The notes: generated by a model from the letters alone, not told the origin. 34,913 nucleotides of DNA from Streptomyces niphimycinicus (GCF_018883605.1 NZ_JAHLEM010000214.1:1-34913); one strand, 5' to 3'. Counted from the first letter of the stretch, positions 15,362 to 24,165 are shown. Program-made: numbers and translations.

Positions 15362-16240
15362 ATGTCTGAGCCTGCCTCGGATCCTTCCGTGGCTCATTTT
15401 GGAACCGATGGGATGCGCCGGTTCAGCGTTTCCGGTGTGTATGGGACCCGGCTGCCCGAGGCTGTCCTCGAGAGGCTTGAAGGCTCGGGTGTGCCGTTGC
15501 ACGTTGCCCCGTACTTCACAGCCGCCAGCCCGTCAGACGCCATCCCCCTCGCCGTCTTCGCCGGCCACCACAATCTGCCTGCGCCGTCTGCCGAGATGGA
15601 GGGGTGGGTGCGGATCGGGACGGACGGCTATGCCCAGCTGTGCGTGCGGCCTGATGGCGCCGTGCAGGCAGTGCTCCTCGGACATGACGAGGAGGATGTG
15701 TTCGTCAGTTCTGACGTTGCCGCGTTCACTGCGGCGCTTGCGGTGCTTGATCGCCGGATGCCGGTGCTCGCCGCCTCCCCTGGGCTGCGGGTGGCCGCAG
15801 CGGCCTTTCGGGAGCTGAACGCGGAGTTGCGCCAGCTCGATGATGCCGCGTTCGTGGAGCGCGAGAGCTGGTGGCGGCGGGTCCTGGACGATGTGCGGCA
15901 CACTCTCAACTTCCCGTTCTCGTCGGCGTTCGAGTACATCGACGCTGCGGGCGGAAAGCAGATCGTGACGGACGCGACCGGGCCGGGGCGTGCCCATCCG
16001 GAGGAGTTGGTGTGGCAGCGCCTGTCCGCCGAGGGCGTTGCTCCCGAGCAGGTGCGCCGGGTGTACTGCGAGCTGGAGCCGTGCATGATGCCGGGGCACT
16101 ATTGCGCGGTGTGGCTGCAGCGTACTTTTCCGCATGCGGAATTCACGCACAGCTTTGACTACGGCTCCGACGCGGATTCGCGTGAGGAGGGTCTCAGGGG
16201 GCTGATCACGTTCGCCGCCCAGCAGGCAGAGCGTCAGTGA
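15362..16240 (+). CDS. SUKH-4 immunity domain fused to a nucleic-acid deaminase domain
   Basis: A 292-residue protein. ATG 15362 follows GAGAGG at six bases. The N-terminal two-thirds (HFGTDGMRRFSVSGVYGTRL, GYAQLCVRPDGAVQAVLLGH, EDVFVSSDVAAFTAALAVLD) fits SUKH-4, a SMI1/KNR4-type immunity fold that neutralises nuclease and deaminase toxins. The C-terminal part has AHPEELVWQRL, giving H212 and E214, and ELEPCMMPGHYC, giving C241 and C248. This is the zinc-binding and proton-shuttle pattern of deaminases of the XOO_2897 type (pfam14440). An immunity domain and a deaminase-like domain in one chain suggests a decoy, an inhibitor or a self-controlled effector. All four deaminase motif residues are present. 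It overlaps the next gene by GTGA, so the two are translationally coupled. Confidence 0.8.
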   Translation: MSEPASDPSVAHFGTDGMRRFSVSGVYGTRLPEAVLERLEGSGVPLHVAPYFTAASPSDAIPLAVFAGHHNLPAPSAEMEGWVRIGTDGYAQLCVRPDGAVQAVLLGHDEEDVFVSSDVAAFTAALAVLDRRMPVLAASPGLRVAAAAFRELNAELRQLDDAAFVERESWWRRVLDDVRHTLNFPFSSAFEYIDAAGGKQIVTDATGPGRAHPEELVWQRLSAEGVAPEQVRRVYCELEPCMMPGHYCAVWLQRTFPHAEFTHSFDYGSDADSREEGLRGLITFAAQQAERQ

Positions 16241-17943
16241 ACGACCAGAAGTGGGAGCGTCCTGCGGCCGGGCGGGAGCCGGCGGCGGCTGCTTTGCTGG
16301 CGTGGCTGGCCGACCCGGCGGCACCTCGGATGTGCCTGGTCACGGGGAGCACTGGCTGCGGTAAGTCCGCCTTGCTGGCCTGGCTGGTGGCGCATGGATC
16401 GCGTCCCGGTACGCCGCCGGAGCGCCGGGTGCACGCGGTGGTCCCGTTGCAGGGCCTTGGGGTGCGAGGGGCAGTGTGGATGCTGGCTGATCAGCTGGGG
16501 GTGGTCGCACGCGCTCCCGGGGAGTTGGTGGCAGCTCTGGCAGCCGACGAGCGGGCGGTCACGATCGTATTGCCGGATCTGGATGGTTCCGCGGCCCCTG
16601 AGGAACTTGGCGATCTCGCGGTGGCGCTGGTGGGGCTTGGGCACGTACGTCTGCTGGTCGAAGCGGTCAGCGGCAGTCCCGCGGTCCTACGGTTGGGCTC
16701 GCGCGCGCCTGCCGTGATGAACCTCGATCATGGTCAGTGGACCGATCTTGAGCGCTTGGCGGCCTGGCGGGCCGCTATGCCCATGACCGCACCGTCTCCG
16801 GAGCCGGACGCGGAAGCCACTGAGGGAGGAAGCCAGCCGGATTTAGATGATCCCGCCCAGGTCATCAGCGGAGACCCGCTGAAGGTGACCACCTGGTACG
16901 AGACCAGCTACACGGATCACGCAGGGCTGCGTACCGCCTGGCTGCGCGCCGGCCAGTCCCTCAGCAACGAGTCACGCCCAGCCCACCGTGCACTGGTCCT
17001 CCAGGCTGCCCTCGGTGACAGGGCCGACCCGCGGCTGTCAGAGGATCTGTCGGCGCTTGCTGCCGACGCTCCCTGGCGCATGGTCTGGAGCCGGGTCAGC
17101 GGCGAGGTCAGCCCTCCGTGGCCCGGTCCCGCCTTCGCGCTGGCGGCTGGGCACGGAGTGCTTGAGGGCGAGCTCCTGGTGGCCGACCATCAGGGTGTCG
17201 TGCGCAGGATCAGCGCGGCTGACGGGAGCCCCTCAGGCCGCCTGCCGCGGCCCATTCCTTCGGCGGGCACGCTGACCACGCTGCCGGACGGGACGGTGCT
17301 CGCGCTGGACCGGCAGGGCCATCTGGACGTTGAGCGCGTCCCTTCGGCACCGAGGCCTTCGGGGATCGAGGCCTTTTTGTCCAGTAAGCCAACGCCTGTC
17401 GAGCAGTTGGCCGAGACGGCGCGGGAGCATCTGTCCCGGCATCCCGGCCGCGCCCTGGGAGCATCCTTCACGTGCCTGGCTGCTGGTGACAGCACTGGCT
17501 CCGTCCATGCTTTCGGTCCGCAGAGCACGGTGCCTCAGCCCTGTGTGGCCTCTCTGCATCGGGGGCCGGTGACTGCACTGGCCGTCCTTGAGCTGGGGGT
17601 GTCCGAGGGCGAGGAAGCTGTGCCGTTGCTGTACAGCGGCGGGGTGGATGGCCTGGTGCGTGCCTGGTCCCCCGGCAGAGAGCCGCTGGATTCTCCTGTT
17701 GCCGCCCGGCCGTTTCCGGTCACGGCGTTGACTGCCACGCGGACCTCTGGCGGAGCCGTACTGGCCATCGCGTGGGCGGATGGCCTGGTTGAGTACCACG
17801 TTCCGGGCTCCGGGCAGGTGCGTACTTTCCGTCCCGGCCCGCCGGTCCTTTCGCTCGCGGCAACTGCCGCTGGTCACCTGGTGGTTGGCGCTGACGAGAT
17901 GGTCGTGTGTCTGCGTCCCGTTGGTGTGGGAGCAGGGGCTTGA
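16237..17943 (+). CDS. P-loop ATPase with C-terminal beta-propeller-like region
   Basis: A 568-residue protein from GTG 16237, overlapping the previous stop by GTGA. Residues 37-44 are a Walker A motif (GSTGCGKS). A hydrophobic strand ending in PDLDG near residue 115 is a Walker B candidate. Residues about 200-260 (WYETSYTDHAGLRTAWLRAG) are helical. From about residue 285 the sequence consists of repeating strands (GELLVADHQGVVRRISAADG, TLTTLPDGTVLALDRQGHLD, LLYSGGVDGLVRAWSPG, AVLAIAWADGLVEYHVPG), a WD40-like propeller. This resembles STAND-type NTPases. It probably acts with its partner as a sensor or scaffold; the ligand is unknown. Start and coupling are clear, function is inference. Confidence 0.75.
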   Translation: MNDQKWERPAAGREPAAAALLAWLADPAAPRMCLVTGSTGCGKSALLAWLVAHGSRPGTPPERRVHAVVPLQGLGVRGAVWMLADQLGVVARAPGELVAALAADERAVTIVLPDLDGSAAPEELGDLAVALVGLGHVRLLVEAVSGSPAVLRLGSRAPAVMNLDHGQWTDLERLAAWRAAMPMTAPSPEPDAEATEGGSQPDLDDPAQVISGDPLKVTTWYETSYTDHAGLRTAWLRAGQSLSNESRPAHRALVLQAALGDRADPRLSEDLSALAADAPWRMVWSRVSGEVSPPWPGPAFALAAGHGVLEGELLVADHQGVVRRISAADGSPSGRLPRPIPSAGTLTTLPDGTVLALDRQGHLDVERVPSAPRPSGIEAFLSSKPTPVEQLAETAREHLSRHPGRALGASFTCLAAGDSTGSVHAFGPQSTVPQPCVASLHRGPVTALAVLELGVSEGEEAVPLLYSGGVDGLVRAWSPGREPLDSPVAARPFPVTALTATRTSGGAVLAIAWADGLVEYHVPGSGQVRTFRPGPPVLSLAATAAGHLVVGADEMVVCLRPVGVGAGA

Positions 17944-17968
17944 TCTGCGCGGTAGTTGCTTGACGCCA

Positions 17969-17984
17969 TGTCATTTATATGACA
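17969..17984. promoter_or_regulatory. Perfect inverted repeat upstream of the toxin gene
   Basis: TGTCAT-TTAT-ATGACA is a perfect 6-base inverted repeat in an AT-rich patch, about 40 bases upstream of GTG 18024. A TTGACG lies at 17960-17965, but I see no -10 element at proper spacing. An operator is plausible. ATG 17979 within it is also an in-frame upstream start for the toxin N-terminus. Confidence 0.35.
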
Positions 17985-18023
17985 AGTGTGGGCTGGTTGG
18001 CTTTACCGGGGGGGGACCAGGAC

Positions 18024-19543
18024 GTGGGGAAGAAGCTGCCCGACGACCTCGTCGAGGTGCTCGACCTCGTCGGCGTCGCAATATCGACGAAGACGAAGTC
18101 CGCGACACCGCGAAGGACTACCGCCACCTGGCCGACGGCATCCGCGATGTCATCGTGGAGGGCAACAAGGCCTGTTCCCACCTCGTCGCCGGCCGCAGCA
18201 AGGGCAAGACCGTCGACGCCATCGACCGGCGCTGGGGCAAGCTGACCACCAAGGACCTGTCCACGTTCGTCAAAGCGCTCGACGCTCTCGCCGACGCTCT
18301 CGATGACTGCGCGGGTTTCATCGAAGGCTGCAAGATCGCGTGCATCGCCGAACTGAGCGCCACCGCTGCGACCGCTACCGCAGGCATCATCGGCATGTTC
18401 TTCACCGCCGGCCTGAGCGGCCTGCTCAGCGCCGGCGCCATCGCCGCCTGCCGCCTGGCCCTGCACGAGGCAATCAACCACGCCATCTCCGAGATCGCCT
18501 CGATCGTCACCGACAAGATCGAGCTGGTAATCCTCGACAAGATCGAGGCCCTGTTCACCGATCAGCTCGACGCCCACGACGACAACGACCTCTCCCGCTA
18601 CGCCGCCGGCAGCGCCGATATGGCGCAGGACCTGGTCATCGAGTTCGACGAGTTCGAGAAGGCCTCAGGCGGCTACGACGAGACCAAGCGCAACTTCGAC
18701 AAGAAGAAGAGCCTTCACAAGACGGGCGGATCCAAGCGCCGCAGCTCGGTGAAGAAGGACAGCCGCTTCCACAAGCTGGCCACCGTGATGGACAAGGCCG
18801 AGGACGCCGTCGACAAGAAGGCTGACGAGACCGTCCACGTCCTGGAGAAGCACGGCGGCAAGATCGACGAGAGCAAGAAGGGGCACAAGAAGAACGACGA
18901 GAAGACCAAAGAGGAAATCGACAGGTGCAGGGGCGATAACGACACGCGCATGTACCTGCTCAGTACCGACGGAACCGTCCAGCGTCTGGACGCCGACGGC
19001 GATCTGCACCGCCTCGACAGCACCGACAAGGACCGTCTCGGCGGCATCCTCGACAACGGCAGGGTGTGGCGTCCCCAAACACGGCGCGACCAAGACGACA
19101 CCAAAGTTCCCAACACCCACACCGGGAAGGTCCGCTCCACCAAGGTCGACCCCTACACAGACGAACTCGGGCAGGCCACCCAAGCCGCCCGTTATGCGCG
19201 TAACGACTACAGCGGGAACAATTACGCCGCAGGCCGCTACATCGACCCTGACGGCAAAGGAGAGAGCATCCTCGTCGGCTACAGCGAGAAGAGCATGCAC
19301 TCCGAACGCTCCATCGGCTATCCCCTCCTGCACAACGGGAAGCAATCAGGCCTCAAAGAAGTCTTCACCGAACGCGAGCCCTGTCAGCTCAAACCCAGCT
19401 GCGACCGGTGGCTGGACCGTCACTTCCCGCAGGCCAAGACGGTGCATCACACGAACGACTACGACCAGACCGTCCCCCGGCATCGCCGTGACCTGGAGCA
19501 CCAGAAATATATGGAGGAGCTCCAGAAAGCCCACGGCCGCTAG
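18024..19543 (+). pseudogene. WXG-type polymorphic toxin with C-terminal deaminase, N-terminal frameshift
   Basis: From GTG 18024 the first 18 codons read VGKKLPDDLVEVLDLVGV. The reading then continues one frame over from 18080 as NIDEDEVRDTAKDYRHLADG and stays open to the TAG ending at 19543. Together they form the N-terminal domain of Streptomyces toxins exported by the type VII pathway (LP-x-x-L then W/N-x-DED), followed by RWGKLT, a long hydrophobic Ala/Gly helical region (ATATAGIIGMFFTAGLSGLL), a Lys/Asp-rich linker and a deaminase. The deaminase motifs are MHSER (H at 19298) and EREPCQLKPSC (Cys at 19382 and 19400). The 3' frame alone could be translated from an internal or upstream start. 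One missing base near 18078-18080 would explain the break; it could be a sequencing error. Confidence 0.7.
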
Positions 19544-19588
19544 TATCGGCCTCCACTCCCCCGTAACGAAACACACTGAGGTCCCCGC

Positions 19589-20143
19589 ATGAGCTTCGCT
19601 GTCTCCCCGGACGAACTCATCAGCACGTTCGGCTTGTCGGGCGTCGTGTACTTCCCGCGCTACGAGTCACCGCACAACCGCCTCGACACACGGACCGCCA
19701 GCTTCCTCAGCAGCGTCGGCCTCCCGGATGAGGAGTGGTTCAAGTCCAAGGCCAGCGTCGGCCAGGACGAGTCGGTCAGCCTGGCCGAGTGGTTCGGACC
19801 TGAGGACGGCACCCTGCCCAAGGAGTGCCAGGCATGGCTGGTGCTCGGCTACTTCTCCGCCTCCGTCATCGCCCTCGACCCCGAGAACGGCAAGGTGTAC
19901 GCATTCGGCGAGGGTGAACCCCTCGACTCCTACACACAGCTCCACCGCGACGTCGAGTCCCTCGTCTACGCCCTGCACCTGTTCAAAAAGTTCGACGAAC
20001 AAGAGCGGGATGACGACGCCGACATCGAAGAGCAAGCCGACCAGCTGCGGGCGCAGATCGAAGCCTTCGACACACTGCCGTTTGAGAACGAGCAATCACA
20101 GTGGAACCTCGTCCTCGACGAGGTCATCGAAGGCATCTGGTAG
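19589..20143 (+). CDS. SUKH-4 family immunity protein
   Basis: A 184-residue acidic, soluble protein. ATG 19589 has TGAGG seven bases upstream. The opening SPDELISTFGLSGVVYFPRY, the central CQAWLVLGYFSASVIALDPE and GKVYAFGEGEPLDSYTQLHR, and the closing helix fit SUKH-4. It follows the deaminase toxin gene by 45 bases in the same direction, the standard toxin-immunity order, so it most likely binds and blocks that toxin. Its presence suggests the toxin is or was recently active. It converges with the minus-strand operon ending at 20225. I see no clear terminator in the 81-base gap. Confidence 0.85.
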   Translation: MSFAVSPDELISTFGLSGVVYFPRYESPHNRLDTRTASFLSSVGLPDEEWFKSKASVGQDESVSLAEWFGPEDGTLPKECQAWLVLGYFSASVIALDPENGKVYAFGEGEPLDSYTQLHRDVESLVYALHLFKKFDEQERDDDADIEEQADQLRAQIEAFDTLPFENEQSQWNLVLDEVIEGIW

Positions 20144-20224
20144 ACCGACACTGAAATCACCCCGCTGCTGGGCGGCGAGCCGTGCGCTGGGGGTACCACT
20201 GCGTGCGTCGAAGTCTGCCTGGAG

Positions 20225-21217
20225 TCATCCGTCGTAGGTGAGAAAGGCGGCCCAGGCGATACCGTCCCCGCCCTGGCGCGGGTCGGGGTTTTGGGCGAGC
20301 ACGGGTGCGCCGGATAGGTGCAAGTGTGCGGCAACGACGGAGAGCTCGGACATCACCATCGCTTGGTGGATGTCGTGCAGCGCCAGTTCCACTGGGTCTT
20401 CGCTGTCCCGGGGGTTTGTCCAGGGAGTATGGGCCGTGCGGGTGGTGCGCGGTGGGGTCACGGTGATCGCGTGTGGGGCGAGGATCAGGGTCTGTCCCGG
20501 CAGAGTGCCGATATCGTCCCGGTTCACGGGTCGGCCAGCCACGCAGGGGATGGCGCTGGCTCGGGGCTTGTCGCCGGTGGGACCAGAAGCACCGCCGTAG
20601 GTGAGCCACAGGACGACCTGCCCGTTGCCGTCGGGGCCGCCGTCCTCGTCGTGCGGCAGGTAGGGGTCGGGCCGGTGGGGCGGATACACCTGGTGTCCGC
20701 GGTAGGTGTACCACTCCCCCACTTCGTGCACCGCGAGCGTGGCCAGAGCGTAGTGGGCCTGGGCCACGGACAGTGCCAGCAGATGCTCGTCATCGGCTCC
20801 GGCCGCGCACGCGGCGATGAGCTGGTCGTCGGCCCAGTGGTCGAACCAGCGCAAGGCGATGGTCGCCCCATACGGGTCAAGGACGTCGGGAGCGGTGAAG
20901 TGCACGCGTGGGGTGAACGCGCTGGGGTGGTCGTCGGGGCCGGTCCAGCTCAGGCGGACTGCACGATGGTCGTAGGTGACGTGCGCGAGGAGCCCGGCAA
21001 GGCGCGCGCCGTGCTCCTCTACAGCACGCTGACGGCAGGGCCGGCACAGGGACTCAGCGGTGGGACCCGAGCGGCCGCACGGGCAGTACACCGGTTCGCG
21101 GGCCATCGGCGGCACGTATGGGACCAGCGAAGGAAGAGCGTGCGCGCCGACGCGGCCGCGGGCGACGACGTCGCGGGACGTGGTCTGTGTCTCTGCTCGG
21201 GGTGGCATGCGCGTCAT
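20225..21217 (-). CDS. Hypothetical protein with N-terminal zinc-binding cysteines
   Basis: A 330-residue protein, last gene of the minus-strand operon. ATG 21217 overlaps the previous stop as ATGA, which supports this start and translational coupling. Cysteines 45, 47, 58 and 61 (CPCGRSGPTAESLCRPC) form a likely zinc knuckle. Residues 79-84 are HVTYDH, identical to residues 24-29 of the RecD2-like helicase encoded in the same operon. The middle (FDHWADDQLIAACAAGADDE) is helical and the C-terminus rich in Pro/Thr/His. I recognise no family. A role with the helicase is inference. Confidence 0.7.
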   Translation of the reverse strand: MTRMPPRAETQTTSRDVVARGRVGAHALPSLVPYVPPMAREPVYCPCGRSGPTAESLCRPCRQRAVEEHGARLAGLLAHVTYDHRAVRLSWTGPDDHPSAFTPRVHFTAPDVLDPYGATIALRWFDHWADDQLIAACAAGADDEHLLALSVAQAHYALATLAVHEVGEWYTYRGHQVYPPHRPDPYLPHDEDGGPDGNGQVVLWLTYGGASGPTGDKPRASAIPCVAGRPVNRDDIGTLPGQTLILAPHAITVTPPRTTRTAHTPWTNPRDSEDPVELALHDIHQAMVMSELSVVAAHLHLSGAPVLAQNPDPRQGGDGIAWAAFLTYDG

Positions 21218-21657
21218 GTGCGAGGCCGCGCTTTCGTCAGTGGCACCGGCCCGGTGTTGAGCAGGCGCTCATCGACGGTGCCGTGCCCGCTCACCGGAAA
21301 CGCCAGGGTGGTGAGGAAGGGTGCCGGCGCTTCGCGGGCGCACAAGGGGAGGTCGTCGAGGTTCGGTGTCTCGGCGGGTTCCACCGACAGGTGGATGCGG
21401 GCTTCCTGCAGCGTTTCGATCCCCGAAAGCGCGACATGGGCTGCCCGTCCTGGCCCCGCCGCGGTCAGGGCCTTGCGGGCCGAGGCGGGCAGCTTTACCG
21501 CGAGGAGGTAGTCCAGCACCCGGTCTCGCCGGAACGTCTGTTGGCCTCCCTCGGCGTTCTGTTTCACTGGAGTCCGGTTACGGATTTCCCGCTTGATAAC
21601 CGTGGGCAGCTGTCCCTCCCCGCCGGGGTCGTCGCGCAGCTCGGTATCAGGGTCCAT
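21214..21657 (-). CDS. Hypothetical protein of the helicase operon
   Basis: A 147-residue protein from ATG 21657. A frame extension to 21732 is possible but lacks a ribosome binding site. It begins MDPDTELRDDPGGEGQLPTV and has a basic helix (IKREIRNRTPVKQNAEGG) followed by RRDRVLDYLLAVKLPASARK and ALSGIETLQEARIHLSVEP. I do not recognise it. The basic N-terminal half could bind nucleic acid. Its stop overlaps the start of the next gene as ATGA. It lies 130 bases downstream of the helicase gene and appears to have its own promoter, see the hexamer at 21664-21669. Confidence 0.6.
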   Translation of the reverse strand: MDPDTELRDDPGGEGQLPTVIKREIRNRTPVKQNAEGGQQTFRRDRVLDYLLAVKLPASARKALTAAGPGRAAHVALSGIETLQEARIHLSVEPAETPNLDDLPLCAREAPAPFLTTLAFPVSGHGTVDERLLNTGPVPLTKARPRT

Positions 21658-21663
21658 GCCTGG

Positions 21664-21669
21664 ACTGTA
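21664..21669 (-). promoter_or_regulatory. -10-like hexamer TACAGT, leaderless geometry
   Basis: On the minus strand TACAGT ends exactly six bases before ATG 21657, with no good ribosome binding site between. This places transcription start at the start codon. No -35 element of TTGAC type is visible at 17-19 bases. Confidence 0.4.
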
Positions 21670-21787
21670 GTGCGCTGTGGCAGAGCCGTGCGGGCAGGTC
21701 ATGGGAGCCGATGGCGCAGCATTGTGGCTCACGGCGGATGTCTCCCGACATGCAACGTTGTTCCTGAGGCGTCGTTGCGGCCATCGC

Positions 21788-24109
21788 CTAGCTCAAGGCA
21801 AGTTGTCCTGCTGCGTGGATGACGCGCGGCTGGAGGGTGGCTGCGGTTTGCTGGCGGATGCGGTGTTCGAGTGCGGTGAACCGGCGTCGGGTGTGGGTGT
21901 TGGTCAGGGCCCGGTGCACAGCGGTGGCTTGTCCGGTGAGCACGGCGCCGCGGCTGGCGCGGGTCACGGCGGTGTAGAGCAGGTTGCGTTGGAGGAGTTG
22001 GCCGGCGGAGGTGGTCATGGGGATGACGACGTAGGGGTATTCGCTGCCCTGGGATCGGTGGACGGTCAGGGCATAGGCGTGGAGGAGTTCGTCGAGGTCG
22101 GCGAAGAGGTAGGGGATGGGCTCGCCGTCGGTGAGGGTGACGGTGAGCTGGTGGATCTCGGGATCGATGGCGGTGATGGTGCCGGTGGATCCGTTGAAGA
22201 CGCCATTCTTGCCGCGGTGGGGCTGGTTGCGGATCTGCAGGACGCGGTCGCCGAGGCGGAAGATGTGCCCCTCGTGGTAGTGCTGGGGCTTGTCGGGTGC
22301 GGGGGGGTTGAGGCGGGCCTGCAGGCGGGCGTTGAGCGCGAGGGTGCCGGTGGCGTGGCGCCGGGCGGGGCAGAGGACTTGGATGTCGTCTGGCGCGGCG
22401 TTGAAGTGGTGCGGGATGTGGGTGGTGACGAGTTCTACGACGTGTTCGGCGATGGTGTCGGGGTTTTCCAGGGGGTGACAGCCGAAGACTCCTGGTGCGG
22501 GGAGGGGCGGCAGGCCGCGCAGGATGCGGTGGGCGTTGTCGATGATGGCGGCGCTTTGGTCGTCCTGGCGGAAGATGTGGGTGAGGTGGGTGCGGGGGAT
22601 GTCGGGGACTGTGAGGATGTCGTGCAGGACGCGGCCGGGGCCGACGCTGGGGAGTTGGTCGGTGTCGCCGACCATGAGCAGGTGGCATCCGGTGCGGATG
22701 GCCGCGGTGAGGCGGGCGGCGAGTTGGACGTCGAGCATGGAGGCTTCGTCGATGACGATGAGGTCGGCGGCTTCCAGCTTCGTGGGCTCATCGGACCGGT
22801 CGGTCGGAGCTGGTGGGGAGCTGATGAGGCGGTGGACGGTCGTGGCCGGGTGTCCGGTGGTCTCCTCCATGCGCTTGGCGGCTTTGCCGGTGGGGGCGGC
22901 CAGCGCGATGGTGAGGCCCGCTTGTTCGGCGAGGGTGACCAGGGTGCGCAGGGTGTGGGTCTTGCCGCAGCCGGGGCCTCCGGTCAGGATCGACACCGGT
23001 GTGGTGAGCGCGGTCAGGACGGCTTGCTGCTGCTCGTCGGTCAGGTCCTTGGGGGCGGTCTGGGCCAGGAGGCCGGTCCAGTCGGTGTGCTCGGCCAGGG
23101 TGGGCGGGGCGTGGTGGAGCCGCTGGATGTCCTGGGCCAGTCCGGTCTCGGCGCGGTACATGAAGGTGAGGCTGACAGCGGTGACGGCGCGGAAGACGTC
23201 GGCGTCTTCGAGGACGGGTACGGGCAGGGATTCGATGACGGCCTCGCCGCGGGCGCGGAGGGCCTCCAAGGCCTGGCGCAGGATCGGGTCTTCGAGGATG
23301 TCCGCCATGGTGGGGTCGTCGTCGGTGAGGAGGTGGCGGGTGCGGGCGAGGAGGACGCGTTCGGGCAGGTGGCAGTCGCCTCGGGCGCGGGCCTGGGTGA
23401 GGGTGTGGAGGAGGGCGGCTTGGAGGCGTTGGTCGCTGTGTTTGGGGATGCCGACGGCCAGGGCGATGCGGTCGGCGGTCTCGAAGCCGATGCCATGGAT
23501 GTCGCGGCACAGCTGATAGGGCGTGTGACGGACGGCGTCCATGGGGTTGCGGTCGTCGTCGGTGTAGGTCTGGTAGATCTTGATGGCCAGGTGGGCGGAG
23601 AGGCCCAGGCCCTGGAGGAAGACCATGATCTCGGCGATGGCCTTCTGGGTGTGCCAGGCCTGGGTGATGCGTTCCAGGCGGGTGGGGCCGATGCCGTGGA
23701 CCTCCAGGAGACGTTGGGGCTCGGTGTCGATGATGTGGAGGGTCTGGTCGCCAAATCGGTCGACGATCGCGGTGGCCAGTGTTTCGCCGATGCCGTGGAT
23801 CAGTCCGGAGGCCAGATAGAGACGCATCGCGCGCCGGGTCGCCGGCCAGGTGCGCTCGCAGACCTCGGCTTTGAACTGGCGTCCGTAGCGGGGGTGGCGG
23901 GTCCAGGTACCGGTCAGGCGAAGGCTCTCCCCTGGCTGCGTGCCGAACAGGGCTTTGCCGACCGCGGTGACCGTTTGCGGGTCGGGTGTGTCGTCGGCGA
24001 CGGTCAGGCGGAGCACGGTGTGGTGGTCGTAGGTGACATGGACAAGGTGGTCGACGACTCCGTCGATCCGGTCACCGGCCGCGGGCGGTGGGGTGGGCAG
24101 CGCGGTCAC
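21788..24109 (-). CDS. RecD2-like ATP-dependent DNA helicase
   Basis: A 773-residue superfamily 1B helicase. GTG 24109 has AAAGGAAG about nine bases upstream; a longer open frame to 24382 lies inside the preceding gene and is not credible. N-terminal residues 1-100 form an OB-like region beginning at HVTYDH. Residues about 110-330 have paired helix-hairpin-helix motifs (LASGLIHGIGETLATAIVDR, LLEVHGIGPTRLERI, DIHGIGFETADRIA). Walker A is GGPGCGKT at 377-384 and Walker B is VIDEASM with D454-E455. Later motifs include VGDTDQLPSVGPG, LTHIFRQ, HRSQGSEYP and LLYTAVTRAS. RecD2 unwinds DNA 5' to 3'. It may serve repair, plasmid maintenance or defence; the SLOG and DUF6083 neighbours point to an accessory role. 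Confidence 0.9.
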   Translation of the reverse strand: MTALPTPPPAAGDRIDGVVDHLVHVTYDHHTVLRLTVADDTPDPQTVTAVGKALFGTQPGESLRLTGTWTRHPRYGRQFKAEVCERTWPATRRAMRLYLASGLIHGIGETLATAIVDRFGDQTLHIIDTEPQRLLEVHGIGPTRLERITQAWHTQKAIAEIMVFLQGLGLSAHLAIKIYQTYTDDDRNPMDAVRHTPYQLCRDIHGIGFETADRIALAVGIPKHSDQRLQAALLHTLTQARARGDCHLPERVLLARTRHLLTDDDPTMADILEDPILRQALEALRARGEAVIESLPVPVLEDADVFRAVTAVSLTFMYRAETGLAQDIQRLHHAPPTLAEHTDWTGLLAQTAPKDLTDEQQQAVLTALTTPVSILTGGPGCGKTHTLRTLVTLAEQAGLTIALAAPTGKAAKRMEETTGHPATTVHRLISSPPAPTDRSDEPTKLEAADLIVIDEASMLDVQLAARLTAAIRTGCHLLMVGDTDQLPSVGPGRVLHDILTVPDIPRTHLTHIFRQDDQSAAIIDNAHRILRGLPPLPAPGVFGCHPLENPDTIAEHVVELVTTHIPHHFNAAPDDIQVLCPARRHATGTLALNARLQARLNPPAPDKPQHYHEGHIFRLGDRVLQIRNQPHRGKNGVFNGSTGTITAIDPEIHQLTVTLTDGEPIPYLFADLDELLHAYALTVHRSQGSEYPYVVIPMTTSAGQLLQRNLLYTAVTRASRGAVLTGQATAVHRALTNTHTRRRFTALEHRIRQQTAATLQPRVIHAAGQLALS

Positions 24110-24165
24110 AGAAGGCTTCTTCCTTTCTCGAGGTGTGTCGGCGCAGCGTCGGAGGGTGGTCGGGG

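Noticed and set aside
17780..18023. Upstream extension of the toxin reading frame
   Set aside because: It overlaps the ATPase gene in another frame and is Arg-rich without similarity; the true N-terminus is in the neighbouring frame from 18024.
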